A stretch of DNA of 64,000 bases from Ascarosepion bandense. Its lineage: Eukaryota; Mollusca; Cephalopoda; Sepiida; Sepiidae. The notes beneath the pieces were generated by a model that was given only the letters and a program-made list of their open reading frames with translations, made no database searches and had not been told where the DNA came from. How positions within the stretch are numbered: position 1 is the stretch's first letter; the number at the start of each line of letters is the position of its first letter. The translations under genes and the position numbers were made by a program. Shown here piece after piece: positions 44,601 to 54,554 of this stretch. The DNA lies in assembly GCA_037127315.1 (NCBI GenBank), contig JBBBDQ010001124.1, positions 2,393,501-2,457,500 on the forward strand. Reading direction: 5' to 3'.

Positions 44601-45345
44601 AATGTTTCCTTAAAATGACATCATGTTCTCTCAAGATAAACGTTGCATAGAAATGACATAATATTCCATCAAGATAAACGTTTGATAGAAATGACATAAT
44701 ATCCATCAAGTATAAACGTTTCCTTGAAATGACATAATATTCCATCAACGTAAACATTTAATAGAAATGACATAATATTCCATCAAAATAAATGTTTGCT
44801 TGAAATGACATAATATTCCATCATACAAACGGCATAATATTCCATCACGATAAACGTTTCATAAAAATGACATAATACTCCATCACGATAAACGTTTCAT
44901 AGAAATGACATAATATTCCATCAAGATAAACGTTTGCTTGAAATGACATAATATTCCATCAAGATAAACGTTTCAAAGAAATGACATAATATTCCATCAA
45001 GATAAACGTTTCATAGAAATGACATAATATTCCATCAAGATAAACGTTTCATAGAAATGACATAATATTCCATCAAGTTAAATGTTTGCTTTAAATGACA
45101 TTTTTCATCAAGATAAACGTTTGCTTGAAATGACATACTATTCCATGAACATAAACGTTTGCTTGACATGACATAATATTCCATCAACGTAAACATTTCA
45201 TAGAAATGACATAATATTCCATCAAGATGAACGTTTGCTTAAAATGACATAATGTTTCATAATGATAAACGTTTCCCAGAAATTACATATCACATCAAGA
45301 TAAAAGTTTCATAGAAATGACGTAATATTTAATTAAGATAAAAAT
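38627..45345. repeat. 38-bp satellite array (~6.7 kb, ~175 monomers)
   Basis: The monomer is 38 bp with the core gacataatattccatcaag followed by ataaacgttt and one of two 8-base ends, gcttgaaa or catagaaa. Each monomer holds AATATT and AACGTT palindromes. Monomers at both edges are more diverged. A multi-monomer block with unusual variants (ccatcaattttacgtttgat ... ataaccttttgcttgtaatg ... catcatcttctatcaag) recurs at about 39180-39400, 41070-41290, 41965-42185 and 44320-44490, which shows higher-order duplication. Since 38 is not a multiple of three, no frame can stay open along the array, so it is not coding. Confidence 0.97.
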
Positions 45346-46196
45346 TAGAACAGATTCTCTTATATTTTGAAACCTGTTGATGCATTCTCGATATTATACT
45401 ATCTGCTACATTTTGCCTGTATTCTGGGAATTGTGGAAAATATAATTGACGCGACTGTCGTATTCAGGAAAATTAATGCGTAAATTTCTCCGGGCATATT
45501 TGAAGTGAAACTCTATCAAACGAGAATTATGACTCATTATAAATACAGGCTTGTAAATGGCACAAAGGCGTTCATGCATCGCCCGGGAGACTAGTCCTCT
45601 TAATCGAGAGCCAATATTGTGTCTCGTTATTTCGAAATTAAGTTTTTTGTTTTTGTTTTTGTTTTTTGGCAAAGAAAAGCTTAGATTTAGTTTTTACTAC
45701 TTTTTCATACGCTTCCTTAGCTTTAGCCTCTGTTTAAATGATTTTATAATTTTTATTATAACTCAACAATAACAGAGCAGCGTTGGAAAAGATGACTAGA
45801 TTGTTTTTTTGTTTTTTTCAGTTTTGTGTCCTCCTCCCCGGCGAATAACATTGAAATAAGAAGTCAGACTTTCTCAGCCCCTCCCCGTCACACACATTAC
45901 ATTTTCTTTAAACAGAGGAGAAGAGAATGCCGGTTGTCTGGATACAACTACCTACCGATTTCTCTGACTTCCGCATGAGTTTCAAAACGTTTTCTTCACA
46001 TCACTACAGTATTGCAAACATGAATTCGAATCATTGGAGTTAACACCCAATCACGACAGTGTGTTTCATGCGTAAACGAAATCGTCAGGAAACAGACTGT
46101 CGCCTCTGGGTACCCACTTTAATATTTACATCATCTCTATCTCTGATATTTTGCACTTTAACCCATGAATATAGCCTACCTAAAAACTAATGTTTG

Positions 46197-46198
<2 letters not shown>
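45346..46198. other. No gene recognised
   Basis: An 88-codon minus frame (45406-45672) and a 71-codon plus frame overlap. Neither is recognisable. Confidence 0.35.

Positions 46199-46241
<43 letters not shown>
46199..46241. repeat. (TA)n microsatellite
   Basis: About 21 TA units. Confidence 0.95.
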
Positions 46242-46244
<3 letters not shown>

Positions 46245-46269
46245 ACTAATATTTGAGTAAACTCCTTTT

Positions 46270-46419
46270 TTTATTAAACAGTATATTTATTTTTTTCGTC
46301 TACCGGCCTGAATATTCAAATAAATACACAGTTTCACACGCGCGCGCGCAAAAACCACACATAAATATATGCCAATTCAGTCGGGTTTCAATCCTGGGTT
46401 AAAAGCAGTCGGAATCTAA
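46270..46419 (-). mobile_element. tRNA-headed element related to the 10.4-kb inverted repeat
   Basis: Minus strand holds a B-box-like ggattgaaacccga and, downstream, aggccggtagacgaaaaaaa and a tactgtttaataaaaaaa end, all as in 10437-10581. A CG-rich tract (cgcgcgcgc) is at 46338-46348. Confidence 0.55.
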
Positions 46420-46463
46420 CCGTACTGATGAACTGTGATACAGCGAAACAGATCTGTTTGCGG
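46420..46463 (+). ncRNA. Hammerhead-ribozyme-like motif (copy 2)
   Basis: Helix I CCGTA/TGCGG (five pairs, one G-T). Core CTGATGA at 46425-46431. Helix II CTG tgata CAG, with an A-C mismatch where copy 1 has the expected G-C pair. GAAA is at 46445-46448. Helix III is ACA gatc TGT, and the presumed cleavage nucleotide is T46458. It is followed by a (TA)n tract at 46469-46519, as in copy 1. The order and spacing match type I hammerheads. The helix II mismatch suggests reduced activity. Confidence 0.6.
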
Positions 46464-46465
46464 AT

Positions 46466-46468
<3 letters not shown>

Positions 46469-46519
<51 letters not shown>
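46469..46519. repeat. (TA)n microsatellite
   Basis: About 25 TA units directly after the hammerhead-like motif. Confidence 0.95.
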
Positions 46520-46520
<1 letters not shown>

Positions 46521-46861
46521 CGTGTATATTTATGTCAAGGCGTGTTAGCGACCACTCTAAGGGAAGAAAAACTCTAAATTCTAAAACGTAAAGCAAGGCG
46601 ACACGAAAACCACTGTACTATTTTTCCAAGGCAGTCAAACTAATTCGCAGATAATAATGAAAAAAACAAGACATGATTCTCTACGGCCTGAAAGAACAGG
46701 GATGAAAAAATATGCGTTTTTAACAGATTCTTCTCCTCTTCTCGTTTATGCATTAAGGAACTGAACTGCTCTCTTCCCGATTCTTTCTTTCTAATCAACT
46801 TTGATCTTCAAAGATTTAAATGCAATATCAAGTGTTATCTTTTGTTGTTGTATGCATAATA
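46520..46861. other. Traces of LINE-C and LINE-A, no gene
   Basis: catgattctctacggcctga near 46672 recalls the LINE-C 3' end. gatcttcaaagatttaaatg near 46802 recalls the LINE-A LQEFK block. Confidence 0.35.
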
Positions 46862-46960
46862 AACCTATGTGTCGCGTCTCTTCAGAACATAGACGATCAT
46901 GGTTCTCCACAACTTTCTGTCTCTTATGGTTCTTAGATTTTCTCGCTTTGACTCGTTACG
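46862..46960 (-). mobile_element. LINE-C 3' fragment
   Basis: gtctcttcagaacatagacg ... tcatggttctccacaacttt matches the 3' end of LINE-C on the minus strand. Confidence 0.65.
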
Positions 46961-47034
46961 CTTTCTCGGGCTAAGGTTTTCCAGTGATATGAAGTGAAAA
47001 TATTGGTTCAATTTGCTCGGTCTGCTTTTAGGAA

Positions 47035-47625
47035 AGTAGGTTCACTGTGTCGTGCTAGACAATTCTTCTCGCTAGAATCCATCTTATACATTTACAAATC
47101 GACCATTCGTTCATGAATTGAATATTGCTGCCACATTTGGTGCTTCTACTATGTATTTCGAAATTAATAATAAACACAAGAAAGAATTTGCAATGTTATT
47201 CATCCTGACCTGGCATTTCGGTTTCAGTCACTTTCCTGTGCCTTTTCTACATATGTTTTCATGGTAATCTTTTTGATGAGCTTTCCTCTTTGATACCTGG
47301 ACTTTATGAATTTAAGCGCAGTACTGGATTGGCGACAAGGTCTCATCATTCTATAGTTGAAATGGTTAAATGCAACCGTAAGTTCTATGATATTTTCTTC
47401 TCGTGCACTTGTTGCATGTGAACTATCTTCCGGTTTCTTGTTTTCTAGTTAAATTTGATCTTGAAAAATTTAAATGCAATGTGAATTGTTATCTTCTATC
47501 TTCGTTTTTTTTTATCGATTTTTTTCTTCTTAATAATATATTTTCTCATATTGTTTCACACTCGATAAGCCCTTACGTCTTAGTTACTTTATTGCTTTTC
47601 TTGGGGTGAAATGATTTTTAAAAAA
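47035..47625 (+). pseudogene. LINE-A RT C-terminus and 3' end, older copy
   Basis: Blocks in order: ILYIYKSTIRS, EYCCHIW, a DPDLAF-like block, FHGNLFDELSSLIPGLYEFK in shifting frames, a TGLATRSHH region, and the LEKFKCNVNCYLL block (in the frame 47403-47609). It ends tgcttttcttggggtgaaat. It extends further 5' than most copies and is more diverged. Confidence 0.75.
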
Positions 47626-47823
47626 AGACGGTTCTTTGAGTCTCAGGTCTCGCATTACTCTCCTCGAAATTACAAGTTTTCTCAATCAATTCTGCCATTT
47701 TGAATTTGTCACTTGATTTTGTTTTTTTTACCATCAAATTTTTTGCAGCGTAATTATTCAAACGACTTATGAAACCAGATTGCTTTATCAGTTACAAGCT
47801 AATGAAAAAAAAAATCTTATTTC

Positions 47824-47931
47824 AGTGGATCATAAAACGTCCATTTAACTAAATTCCTATTTCCTCTCTTCAAATTTGAAATTTCTCCCGTGGGAGTCAA
47901 GTGCCTCCTGTTTAAGAATCACTGCTCTAAA
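47824..47931. mobile_element. Possible hAT-type MITE
   Basis: Outer ends cagtggatcataaaac and its partial inverse gtttaagaatcactg, with a ctcccgtgggag palindrome inside. The flanking 8-mers do not match, so this is a weak call. Confidence 0.3.
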
Positions 47932-48109
47932 ACATATGGATCCAACTCGGCCAACCGTAACCCTTGATATTAAATTAATGCAATTATACCTCAATGTAAT
48001 ACTTAAATCCCAGGTAAATCAGTAAAACAGCATATTATATACAATCTCTGTCCCATACTTTTAAAATGTCATTTGAATTCAGGACGTAGGCTTTGGTTGG
48101 TTAATTTTG

Positions 48110-48485
48110 TTTAGCAGCATATCAACATTTCTATGAGTAATTTAATGCCGAAATCTAAATAATTTAAACATAATTTATGGATTCGACTGAATATATTTTG
48201 AATGTAATTGTATGTCTTCAACTACAGAAAACTTATTGTTGATCATTCTCCTATAAAAAAAATATTCATTTTTTAATTTCATAATGTTTTGTTTGGTGGG
48301 GGTCACTATTTGCCCATAGCTAGGACTCTAACAGGTGCTACCACCACCTGTTAGGGTGAACCTGGGAATAACAGAAATTAAGGAGTGGTTCCACGCTCTT
48401 TAAAACCTCTAATCTCCTGATCAGAGGCCTTGCTGCCGGATGTAGTTTATCGTCATACCCAGAACTCCAGTTAATCCGAGTTCTG
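48110..48485 (-). repeat. REP-G copy 3 (reverse)
   Basis: Inverse of 23490-23890: gcagcatatcaacattt at one end, gcccatagctaggactctaa and gtagtttatcgtcatacc at the other. It has an 8-bp-stem hairpin aacaggtg ... cacctgtt. Confidence 0.75.
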
Positions 48486-48814
48486 TATTTTAAAAAATAA
48501 TTTAATATATGTCAGTTGTCATGGCTTCTTGAAATATATTTCCCTCCTGTCACGCTCAGGGGGTTAGGATTATTTTCTTGTATTTTTCTTATGTTTTAAT
48601 ATATGATACTCAATAGTAGGTACATCAATATATATATATTGCCGTCATTTTAGACGGTATATCGATATAAATATTTTGACAACACGGGCCCACTCGTAAA
48701 AGAAGAATGCGCCATACTTCATTTGCTCAATTATTTCAGTTACTGAGTGAGAGATATGCCACAAGTGTTATGCCACCCATTGTGGATCGAACTCACTAGA
48801 CTAGCGAATTGGGT
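48486..48814. other. No gene recognised
   Basis: A small palindrome (attgccgtc ... gacggtat) lies near 48639-48660. Confidence 0.35.
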
Positions 48815-49350
48815 CCTGCATACGACGGTAAACTGCACCCGGCAGCAAGGCCTCTAATTGGGAGGTTGTGAGAAGCATGGAACCACCTCTTAATTGCTGT
48901 TGTTCCTAGGTTCACCCTGACCCGTAGTGGTAGCACCTGTTAGGGTCCCAGCTATGGGCAGATAGTTAACCTCGAAAATGGGGTCAAAACACCATGAAAG
49001 TATAAAAATAGACTTTCATAAAAAAATATATATTTTTGAAGGAAAATATAACCAATAACACATTTTAAAGAAAAAATTATTACCGTCACACATTTTTGAA
49101 GGAGAAAAATGTTGCCATAATACATTTTTGAAGGAAAAATTGCTGTCAGCAATACATTTTTGAATACAAAACTAGAAAACATAGTTTTCTAAAATAATTT
49201 TTTAAAAAATTTCTTCAAAATCTGACTAAATCAACCTTCTCACTATAACCGAACATTTAAAAGAAAGTACCTTAAAACCCCACCTTTTTGGCATTAAATA
49301 ACCCACAGAGGTTGATATGCCGCTAAACAAAATTCAAACTCAAACTAGCG
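48815..49350 (+). repeat. REP-G copy 4, most complete
   Basis: From tcctgcatacgacggtaaac through gtagcacctgttagggtccc, four degenerate ~30-bp units (aatacatttttgaaggaaaa), and the end block aataacccacagaggttgat. It serves as the reference for the family. Confidence 0.8.
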
Positions 49351-50827
49351 AATTGGTCTGCGAACCAAGTTTAACTATCGCGCTACGTTAAACGCTCGCT
49401 AGAGGCGTGGAACAAAGATCAACCGAGAGACTCACTGACGATTAATGGCATACGAAGCAAGAAGTCAATTCTAAAAAAAACCCTCACAGTTCATTTCTAT
49501 TCTTAATTATTTCCTTATTGCTACGTTAATCGTTCAAAGGAAATAATTTGCTGCTTTGCCAGTCATCTGATATTTGACTTCCGACTTTATTGAGTTCCAG
49601 CTGATTGTGCTAGAAGATAGTCATTGAATTTTACTTTTAACAATAGCTCAAAAGGAAGCCACAAAATTCTGTTGCGACAACCTACAAAGTGGGAAACGTT
49701 GGTATTTATCAGAGCGTCCATGTCGCTATCGAATGTGACACAAGGTCGAGATTTAATATGGGTTACCGGCAATACCGTGGAATAATTGCTCAAGCACCCT
49801 CGGGACTTTCCAAATTTGGAGACGTCTCAGGCACCGAGTAATGAGCCCAGTTTCCTCTCAACGGAGAGGTACTGCCTAGGGAGAATGGCACCCTAGAGCT
49901 TCAGCTAATGTTATCTTCAACTTCCCTGGCAGAAATGAACTCTTGTGCCAAGTAAATATACCAAGTAGGAAAGATATGCCTGTCTATCAGCACTATTATC
50001 TGGGATGGAACAGACTGCTGGCATACGTAAAAAATCGGCATGTATTTAATTCACCAATTACTGATATTTACTATTTATTGGGTAAATTAGATTTTTAAAA
50101 ATAATTTTCAGTAAATGATGGAACCGCGTCTATTTTTGCTGTCTTTATTAATGAGCTAGTGCCCTGGTGGGTGACCTCAAGAGATTACCCGTCCTTTGGG
50201 AGGGGAGGAGGTCACACTCTGGCGCTTGAAGCTTTCTCAAAATAGAGGGATTGCCGAAAAAACTTGTGCAGTTTTTTTGTTTTTGTTTTTTGTTTTTTTT
50301 GCCCTTGATCAATGTACACGTGTATCTCCACTGTAAATTCGACTTTGGGCCATATTTTGGGGGAGGTAGACATAAAAATATTTGCAGATACGGCATTGAT
50401 ATAACTTTTTTGTTTGTCTATGTTCAAATCTAGTCACTGCCCCCTCCTGGGCAGCACCTCACCCATTGTACTAAGTTGGAAAAGTTCAGAGTCAATCTTT
50501 GATACCTGAGGCGTGCCACTTGGAAGTGTCGAGGGAAGTGATAAAAAAATTTTTTCCAATTCTACGCGTGGGAGTCTCACTTTAAATTGGGCCAAGTGCC
50601 ATATTGTGTTCCAGTGAGTGCTTTTTTTTTTTTTTTTTTTTTTAACCAAACCAAAAGAGGCAAAGTGTGACACGTGGTCGATTTAATGTGGGGTGTCTAT
50701 ATTCATATATGTGTGTCAAGATAGTCCAATCCTTTTCCATTAGTCACATAGGCGTTGGTATCAACCAAATCTCCCTCCCCAGTGAAACGTCTCGTTCGAA
50801 TGACCGTAACTTTTTTTTATCTTAGAA
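49351..50827. other. Unique sequence, no supportable gene
   Basis: Several 60-82 codon frames overlap on both strands between 49587 and 50673. None is recognisable. T-run at 50623-50643. Confidence 0.35.
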
Positions 50828-50851
50828 TCTAAACTTATTTATAAATGGAAC

Positions 50852-50890
<39 letters not shown>

Positions 50891-51546
50891 TCGTTACCTA
50901 TGAACTCCGAAACGGCTGAACCGATTTCCTTGAAAATTTAAACAGTTGTACTATAAGCGTCTGCGAGTGTCCTTAGCTAGGTTTTGTGCCGAGGTACACC
51001 CGATAAATATCGAAAATCGATAATCGAAAATATCGGGTTATAGACGGAGTGGTCCGATTTTAATCAAATATGATACACTCATAGACAAAGACATAAGAAA
51101 CGATATTCAGAAGTTTCAAGGTTGCAGTTCTTACATTAGTGCAGAAAATCGATAATATATATATATATATATATAAAAGGCAAGATACCGGGTCTGATCA
51201 AAATCAGTTGTTCAGCCGTTTTATTTTAGTTTTTGCTTCGGGTTTGGCTCTAAGTAAGTATAATTGTAGTTCTTAGTCTCAGCCATGATACCATTTACTC
51301 AGAGGACTTATTTAGCCTTCAAAATTCAGTTTACGACGAAAAAAACTTATTTGATATCGATACCAGGGAATGAAAATTGGACTTACATCCATTAATTTTT
51401 CTTTCAGTCTACGGTTTCACTTTAACTGGAAACAACTATTGCTTTTTAGTGTTTCGTGCCAACGTCCAAAGAGTCTGAGCTCCAGGACCATGGATTAGTT
51501 TTAAAGCTTTCATTACACCCGAGCAACGCCGGGCTATACTGCTAGT
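50828..51546 (-). mobile_element. REP-D copy 3
   Basis: Reverse-strand copy from taaacttatttataaatgga to ccgggctatactgctag, with (GT)n at 50855-50889 near its 3' end and the internal (TA)n at 51154-51174. Confidence 0.85.
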
Positions 51547-51574
51547 CTTATATATTTGCAGACATACAGACTGA

Positions 51575-51599
51575 TATATATATATATATATATATATAT
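51575..51599. repeat. (TA)n microsatellite
   Basis: About 12 TA units at the edge of the REP-J copy. Confidence 0.9.
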
Positions 51600-51711
51600 T
51601 GATTGATTGGTTGTTTAATACTTAGTTTTTGGTCCTAATAGTGTTAGACCAGTACACATTTGTATTAAAAAGTGTTCGATACAATTATATTGTACAACTT
51701 TTGAATATTTT
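51600..51711 (+). repeat. REP-J copy 1, unique part
   Basis: cttagtttttggtcctaata ... caattatattgtacaacttt is shared, in reverse, with 58860-58975. Confidence 0.75.
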
Positions 51712-51849
51712 CCATTTTTAAACGAGTTATTTCGCTATTCAGGTTTCTACCATGAGTGGTGTCTTCAAGTGATTTTTGTTATTAAAAATCGCCTGAAGAC
51801 ACCACTCATGGTAGAAACCTGAATAGCGAAATAACTCGTTTAAAAATGG
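51712..51849. repeat. Foldback: 66-bp arms, 6-bp loop, hammerhead-like motif in each arm
   Basis: Arms 51712-51777 and 51784-51849 differ at two positions. The right arm reads gcctgaagacaccactcatg gtagaaacc, that is CTGAAGA (51793-51799), a 4-bp helix II ACCA/TGGT, GAAA (51814-51817), then a short inner stem and GCG pairing back to CGC. The left arm is its inverse. The same block at 58822-58779 is not duplicated, so the foldback arose by inverted duplication of the REP-J end. Confidence 0.85.
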
Positions 51850-51868
51850 AATATATACATATATATGG

Positions 51869-52395
51869 TACGATGGGTAAATTGTCGCCATTTTATATTT
51901 TTAATTTGTTTCTTTTTGATTTTGTCGATTGCACAGTATATTACGGTCAGTTGGGCAATGTCTGTGAGAAAATAGCACCATGACTCAATTCACTCCGCCA
52001 GAAATTTGGAAACGGTACCCTGTACTGCTGGGCATTCGCACCAGAAGTTTCAGTACGAACATTTCAGAGGCTTTAGGTGTCAATCTGAGGAGAGTGCAGA
52101 GGATTCGGAAAGGGATGGATGTTATATCCAGTCAACATCATGGTATTTGGAATGGCCGCTAATGACGGCAACGTTATGCCTCTATTCGTCTTCTCACAGG
52201 TCCTCAGCCTTAACACGGAGGCCTACATCAAGTGACTTGAAGAAATAGTCCTGACCTGGTTTAAGGGATCTCTGGCAATATGCCACACAAGCAGGAGAAT
52301 CCAGTCATGGCTGTCAGGTAATTTCTGCGATCACACCACGTCTCACATCTGGCCACCTAATTTCCCAGACTGCAAACCCCTTTATCTGTGAGGCA
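51869..52395 (+). pseudogene. mariner-like (IS630/Tc1) transposase fossil
   Basis: Begins with a terminal-repeat-like tacgatgggtaaattgtcgc. After about 110 bp comes an open frame at 51980 (MTQFTPPEIWKRYP), with a helix-turn-helix-like segment EALGVNLRRVQRIRKGMD. The middle is largely deleted, and the C-terminal region follows in another frame with VLSLNTEAYI, ICHTSRRIQSWLSGNF and WPPNFPDCKPLYL. The last corresponds to the conserved PPNSPDLNPLD block. Two catalytic regions and the 3' end are missing. Confidence 0.75.
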
Positions 52396-52414
52396 CAGTT
52401 GAGTAAAAGACAAA

Positions 52415-52660
52415 CAAAAGTCCTTGTAACACCAAAGATAAACTGAAGACAAATTAAACAAGGAGGTCCTACGTGGCCGAGTGGTGTAAGGCACGTTATA
52501 TATAATGACGAATACCGCTAAAAGACGCAAAAGTCCTTGTAACACCAAATATAAATTGAAGATAAATTATACAAGGAGGTCCTACGTGGCCAAGTGGTGT
52601 AAGGCACGTCGGATATAATGACGATTCCCGCTAAAAGACGCAAGTTTGAATTCTTTCATT
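52415..52660 (+). pseudogene. tRNA-like head in 113-bp direct repeat
   Basis: Unit 1 starts at 52415 and unit 2 at 52528 (caaaagtccttgtaacacca). Each holds cctacgtggccgagtggtgt, whose TGGCCGAGTGG is a perfect Leu/Ser-type A box. Only unit 2 continues to a B-box-like caagtttgaattctttc at about 52640. It is likely a tRNA(Leu/Ser)-derived SINE with a duplicated 5' part. No feature is recognised in 52661-53254. Confidence 0.6.
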
Positions 52661-53254
52661 GTGTGTTGAATATGCAAAACCCATTTTTTCTACATATACT
52701 AATGCGATGAAAAAAGTTACCGTTCCTTGTTAGAAGTTTACTGCAGAATATAGAACATTTGTGTACTGTTCTCAAGCAAAAACTCACGAGGAATCTAAAT
52801 TTTCTCTTCGAAAGTTTTCCCAATTAAACTTTGAAAACTACTATAGACTCTCGAGATAGAAGAAATGATAAACTAATTCTAGATGCAGTTTCCTACAATT
52901 CAAACACAAGTTTGACTCATAATTCATTGCGGTGAAACACGCAATTACTTCTGAAATAACCTAACAGTTAATTAATATTCAGTGTTTTCAGTGGACGCAC
53001 ACAAACTTCATTGTAATTCATTTGGGATAGTCGCCTGTTTTAGAGCGATCATTTGCTTGCGAGTTCTGATCATTATCATCAGGTGTAATATTATGAAAGC
53101 TTTCTGACAAGCCAATTTAAATTTAATATGTTCTACCGTCAGTTGAAGGACATCTCTCATGGAATGATTGTGATAAATGCCGTCTCGTGCAAGTGCCTTT
53201 TTAGACTTACTTAAGGCCCAGAGTAAGCTGCGCCTAACAAATAACGATTACTAA

Positions 53255-53330
53255 GAGTTTCGAAGGGTGGGAAATTGTGGACAGTCATGATAGCCCACGT
53301 CTTAAAGGGATGTGGCACATAGAAGAATAA
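53255..53330 (+). mobile_element. LINE-C 3' end trace
   Basis: tgtggacagtcatgatagcc ... atgtggcacatagaagaata corresponds to the last codons and GAA tail of LINE-C. Confidence 0.65.
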
Positions 53331-53492
53331 TCACACTGGAAACATTTCTTTCTTTTTGTACTTATTTTCTGGAATGAGACCTAAATATTTTGATTCTAGG
53401 CGAACCTGAAGGAGACTACCACCACCTTTTAGATTTGTTGGTTTTCATTTTTTTTTTTTTTTTTTTTTTTTTTTTCACTTTTTTCAGCGCAG

Positions 53493-53805
53493 TATGTGCG
53501 TTTTGGTCCTGTGGATATCGGCTCGGAACGAGAAACCGGGAAGCCTAGTTCGAATTCCAGTTGAATCCATTGTATTCACTTACGCGCAAATACCCTTGGG
53601 AAAGGTATTAATCCGTCTCTTCCTTCCAGTTATGGGTTAAATAGCAGGACAGATTGGGTTCTATAGCCTTGATCGGCAACCAGTCTACCGCAGAAAGCAA
53701 TGGCAAACTACTGCGGGATAATCTTCTGCCCAGTCAGTCATGTCTCTTTCGAGACATGATCGTCCAAGCGTGTATTACGTATGGCACTTAACTGACTAAC
53801 TGACT
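53493..53805 (+). mobile_element. SINE-1, full length, within TIR-H
   Basis: tgtgcgttttggtcctgtgg head (A box slightly altered), intact B box, body, hairpin catgtctctttcgagacatg, and an extended (CTGA)n tail (aactgactaactgactgact). Confidence 0.92.
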
Positions 53806-54033
53806 GACTTATCGGTTATTACAAAAAAGTTTCCGATTATCAAAAGAAAATTGAAAAAAATTCAATATTTAAACAATTTTAGTGGACTGGGGGGCTCAGT
53901 TGCTCATACAACGTTAGAGTAAATCGATCCTCCATTTTAGAACCACTTGCGTAGGGGTCGCTTTATTTTGGTTTTTTGGGGACAAGTTGTTGCCCTTGTT
54001 TTTGTCTTTCTCAAGTTTTCTTCAGTTCTTACG

Positions 54034-54189
54034 ATGGCATCTTCCCCGGAAACTCCAAGAATGGCTTTATTCAAAAATTTCGCAACGGATTCAGTTGTTG
54101 AACATGCGCAAGTAAAAACGTTAATTGCACAGAAAAAAACTGAGCTCCCCCCCCCACACACACACAGAAAAATATTGTTTAAATGTTGA
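54034..54189 (+). CDS. Short open frame inside TIR-H, possible transposase N-terminus
   Basis: ATG at 54034 lies in a favourable context (acgATGg). The first ~38 codons (MASSPETPRMALFKNFATDS ...) have ordinary mixed composition and codon use, unlike the AT-rich surroundings. Then a run of C and CA repeats begins and the frame stops at 54187-54189. The same frame is open upstream to 53947. I do not recognise the protein. It is plausibly the first exon or a truncated start of this element's own transposase, but that is inference from location only. Confidence 0.3.
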   Translation: MASSPETPRMALFKNFATDSVVEHAQVKTLIAQKKTELPPPHTHRKILFKC

Positions 54190-54554
54190 AATTTTTACAA
54201 ATTATTTTGTCAGTCGGAAAGTTTAGGGTTTCATCGATAAGATTGCACTAAAAAAAAAAATGAAAATCAACCAATTTACAGGTGGTGGTAATGTCGTACC
54301 AGCGAATGGAGGATTGATTTACCATAACGTTGTATGAAAAACTGAAAACTAAAATTGTTGTAATATTTAAATTTTTCCAAATTTATTTTGTCAATCGGAA
54401 AGTTTAGGGTGTAATCGATAAGATTGCACTGAAAAAAGTAAAAAAAAAAAAAATGAAAAACAACAAATTTAAAGGTGGTGGTAATCTCCTTCAGGTCCGT
54501 CTGATTCTATTATTTGAGAAAGAAACGAAAAATTTATTTCTGATTTAATTTGAG

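Larger units (their letters stand above)
53404..54496. mobile_element. TIR-H transposon, longer copy with open frame and SINE insert
   Basis: The outer ends are cctgaaggagactaccacca and, at the right, ggtggtggtaatctccttca(gg). Both are followed inward by a T/A run and acttttttcagcgcagt or its inverse, then by tatcgattac-like and tttccgattg-like blocks. The terminal inverted repeat therefore extends over ~130 bp. A SINE-1 (53493-53805) sits inside the left repeat. The interior holds an open frame at 54034 and a second, internally duplicated right end (54180-54310 and 54350-54437). No flanking duplication is obvious, so the superfamily is unassigned. Confidence 0.75.

Noticed and set aside
38627..45345. 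CRISPR-like array or repetitive protein
   Set aside because: Units are head-to-tail 38-mers with no unique spacers, the setting is eukaryotic, and a 38-bp period cannot keep one reading frame open.
46338..46348. CG-repeat as a CpG island
   Set aside because: Only about ten bases long, within a SINE-like repeat.
51980..52162. Host gene with a helix-turn-helix
   Set aside because: The upstream terminal-repeat-like sequence and the downstream WPPNFPDCKPL-type block identify it as a decayed mariner-like transposase.
52440..52660. Two functional tRNA-Leu genes
   Set aside because: The first copy lacks a B box, the second has a poor acceptor and T arm, and both lie in a direct repeat. Better explained as SINE heads.
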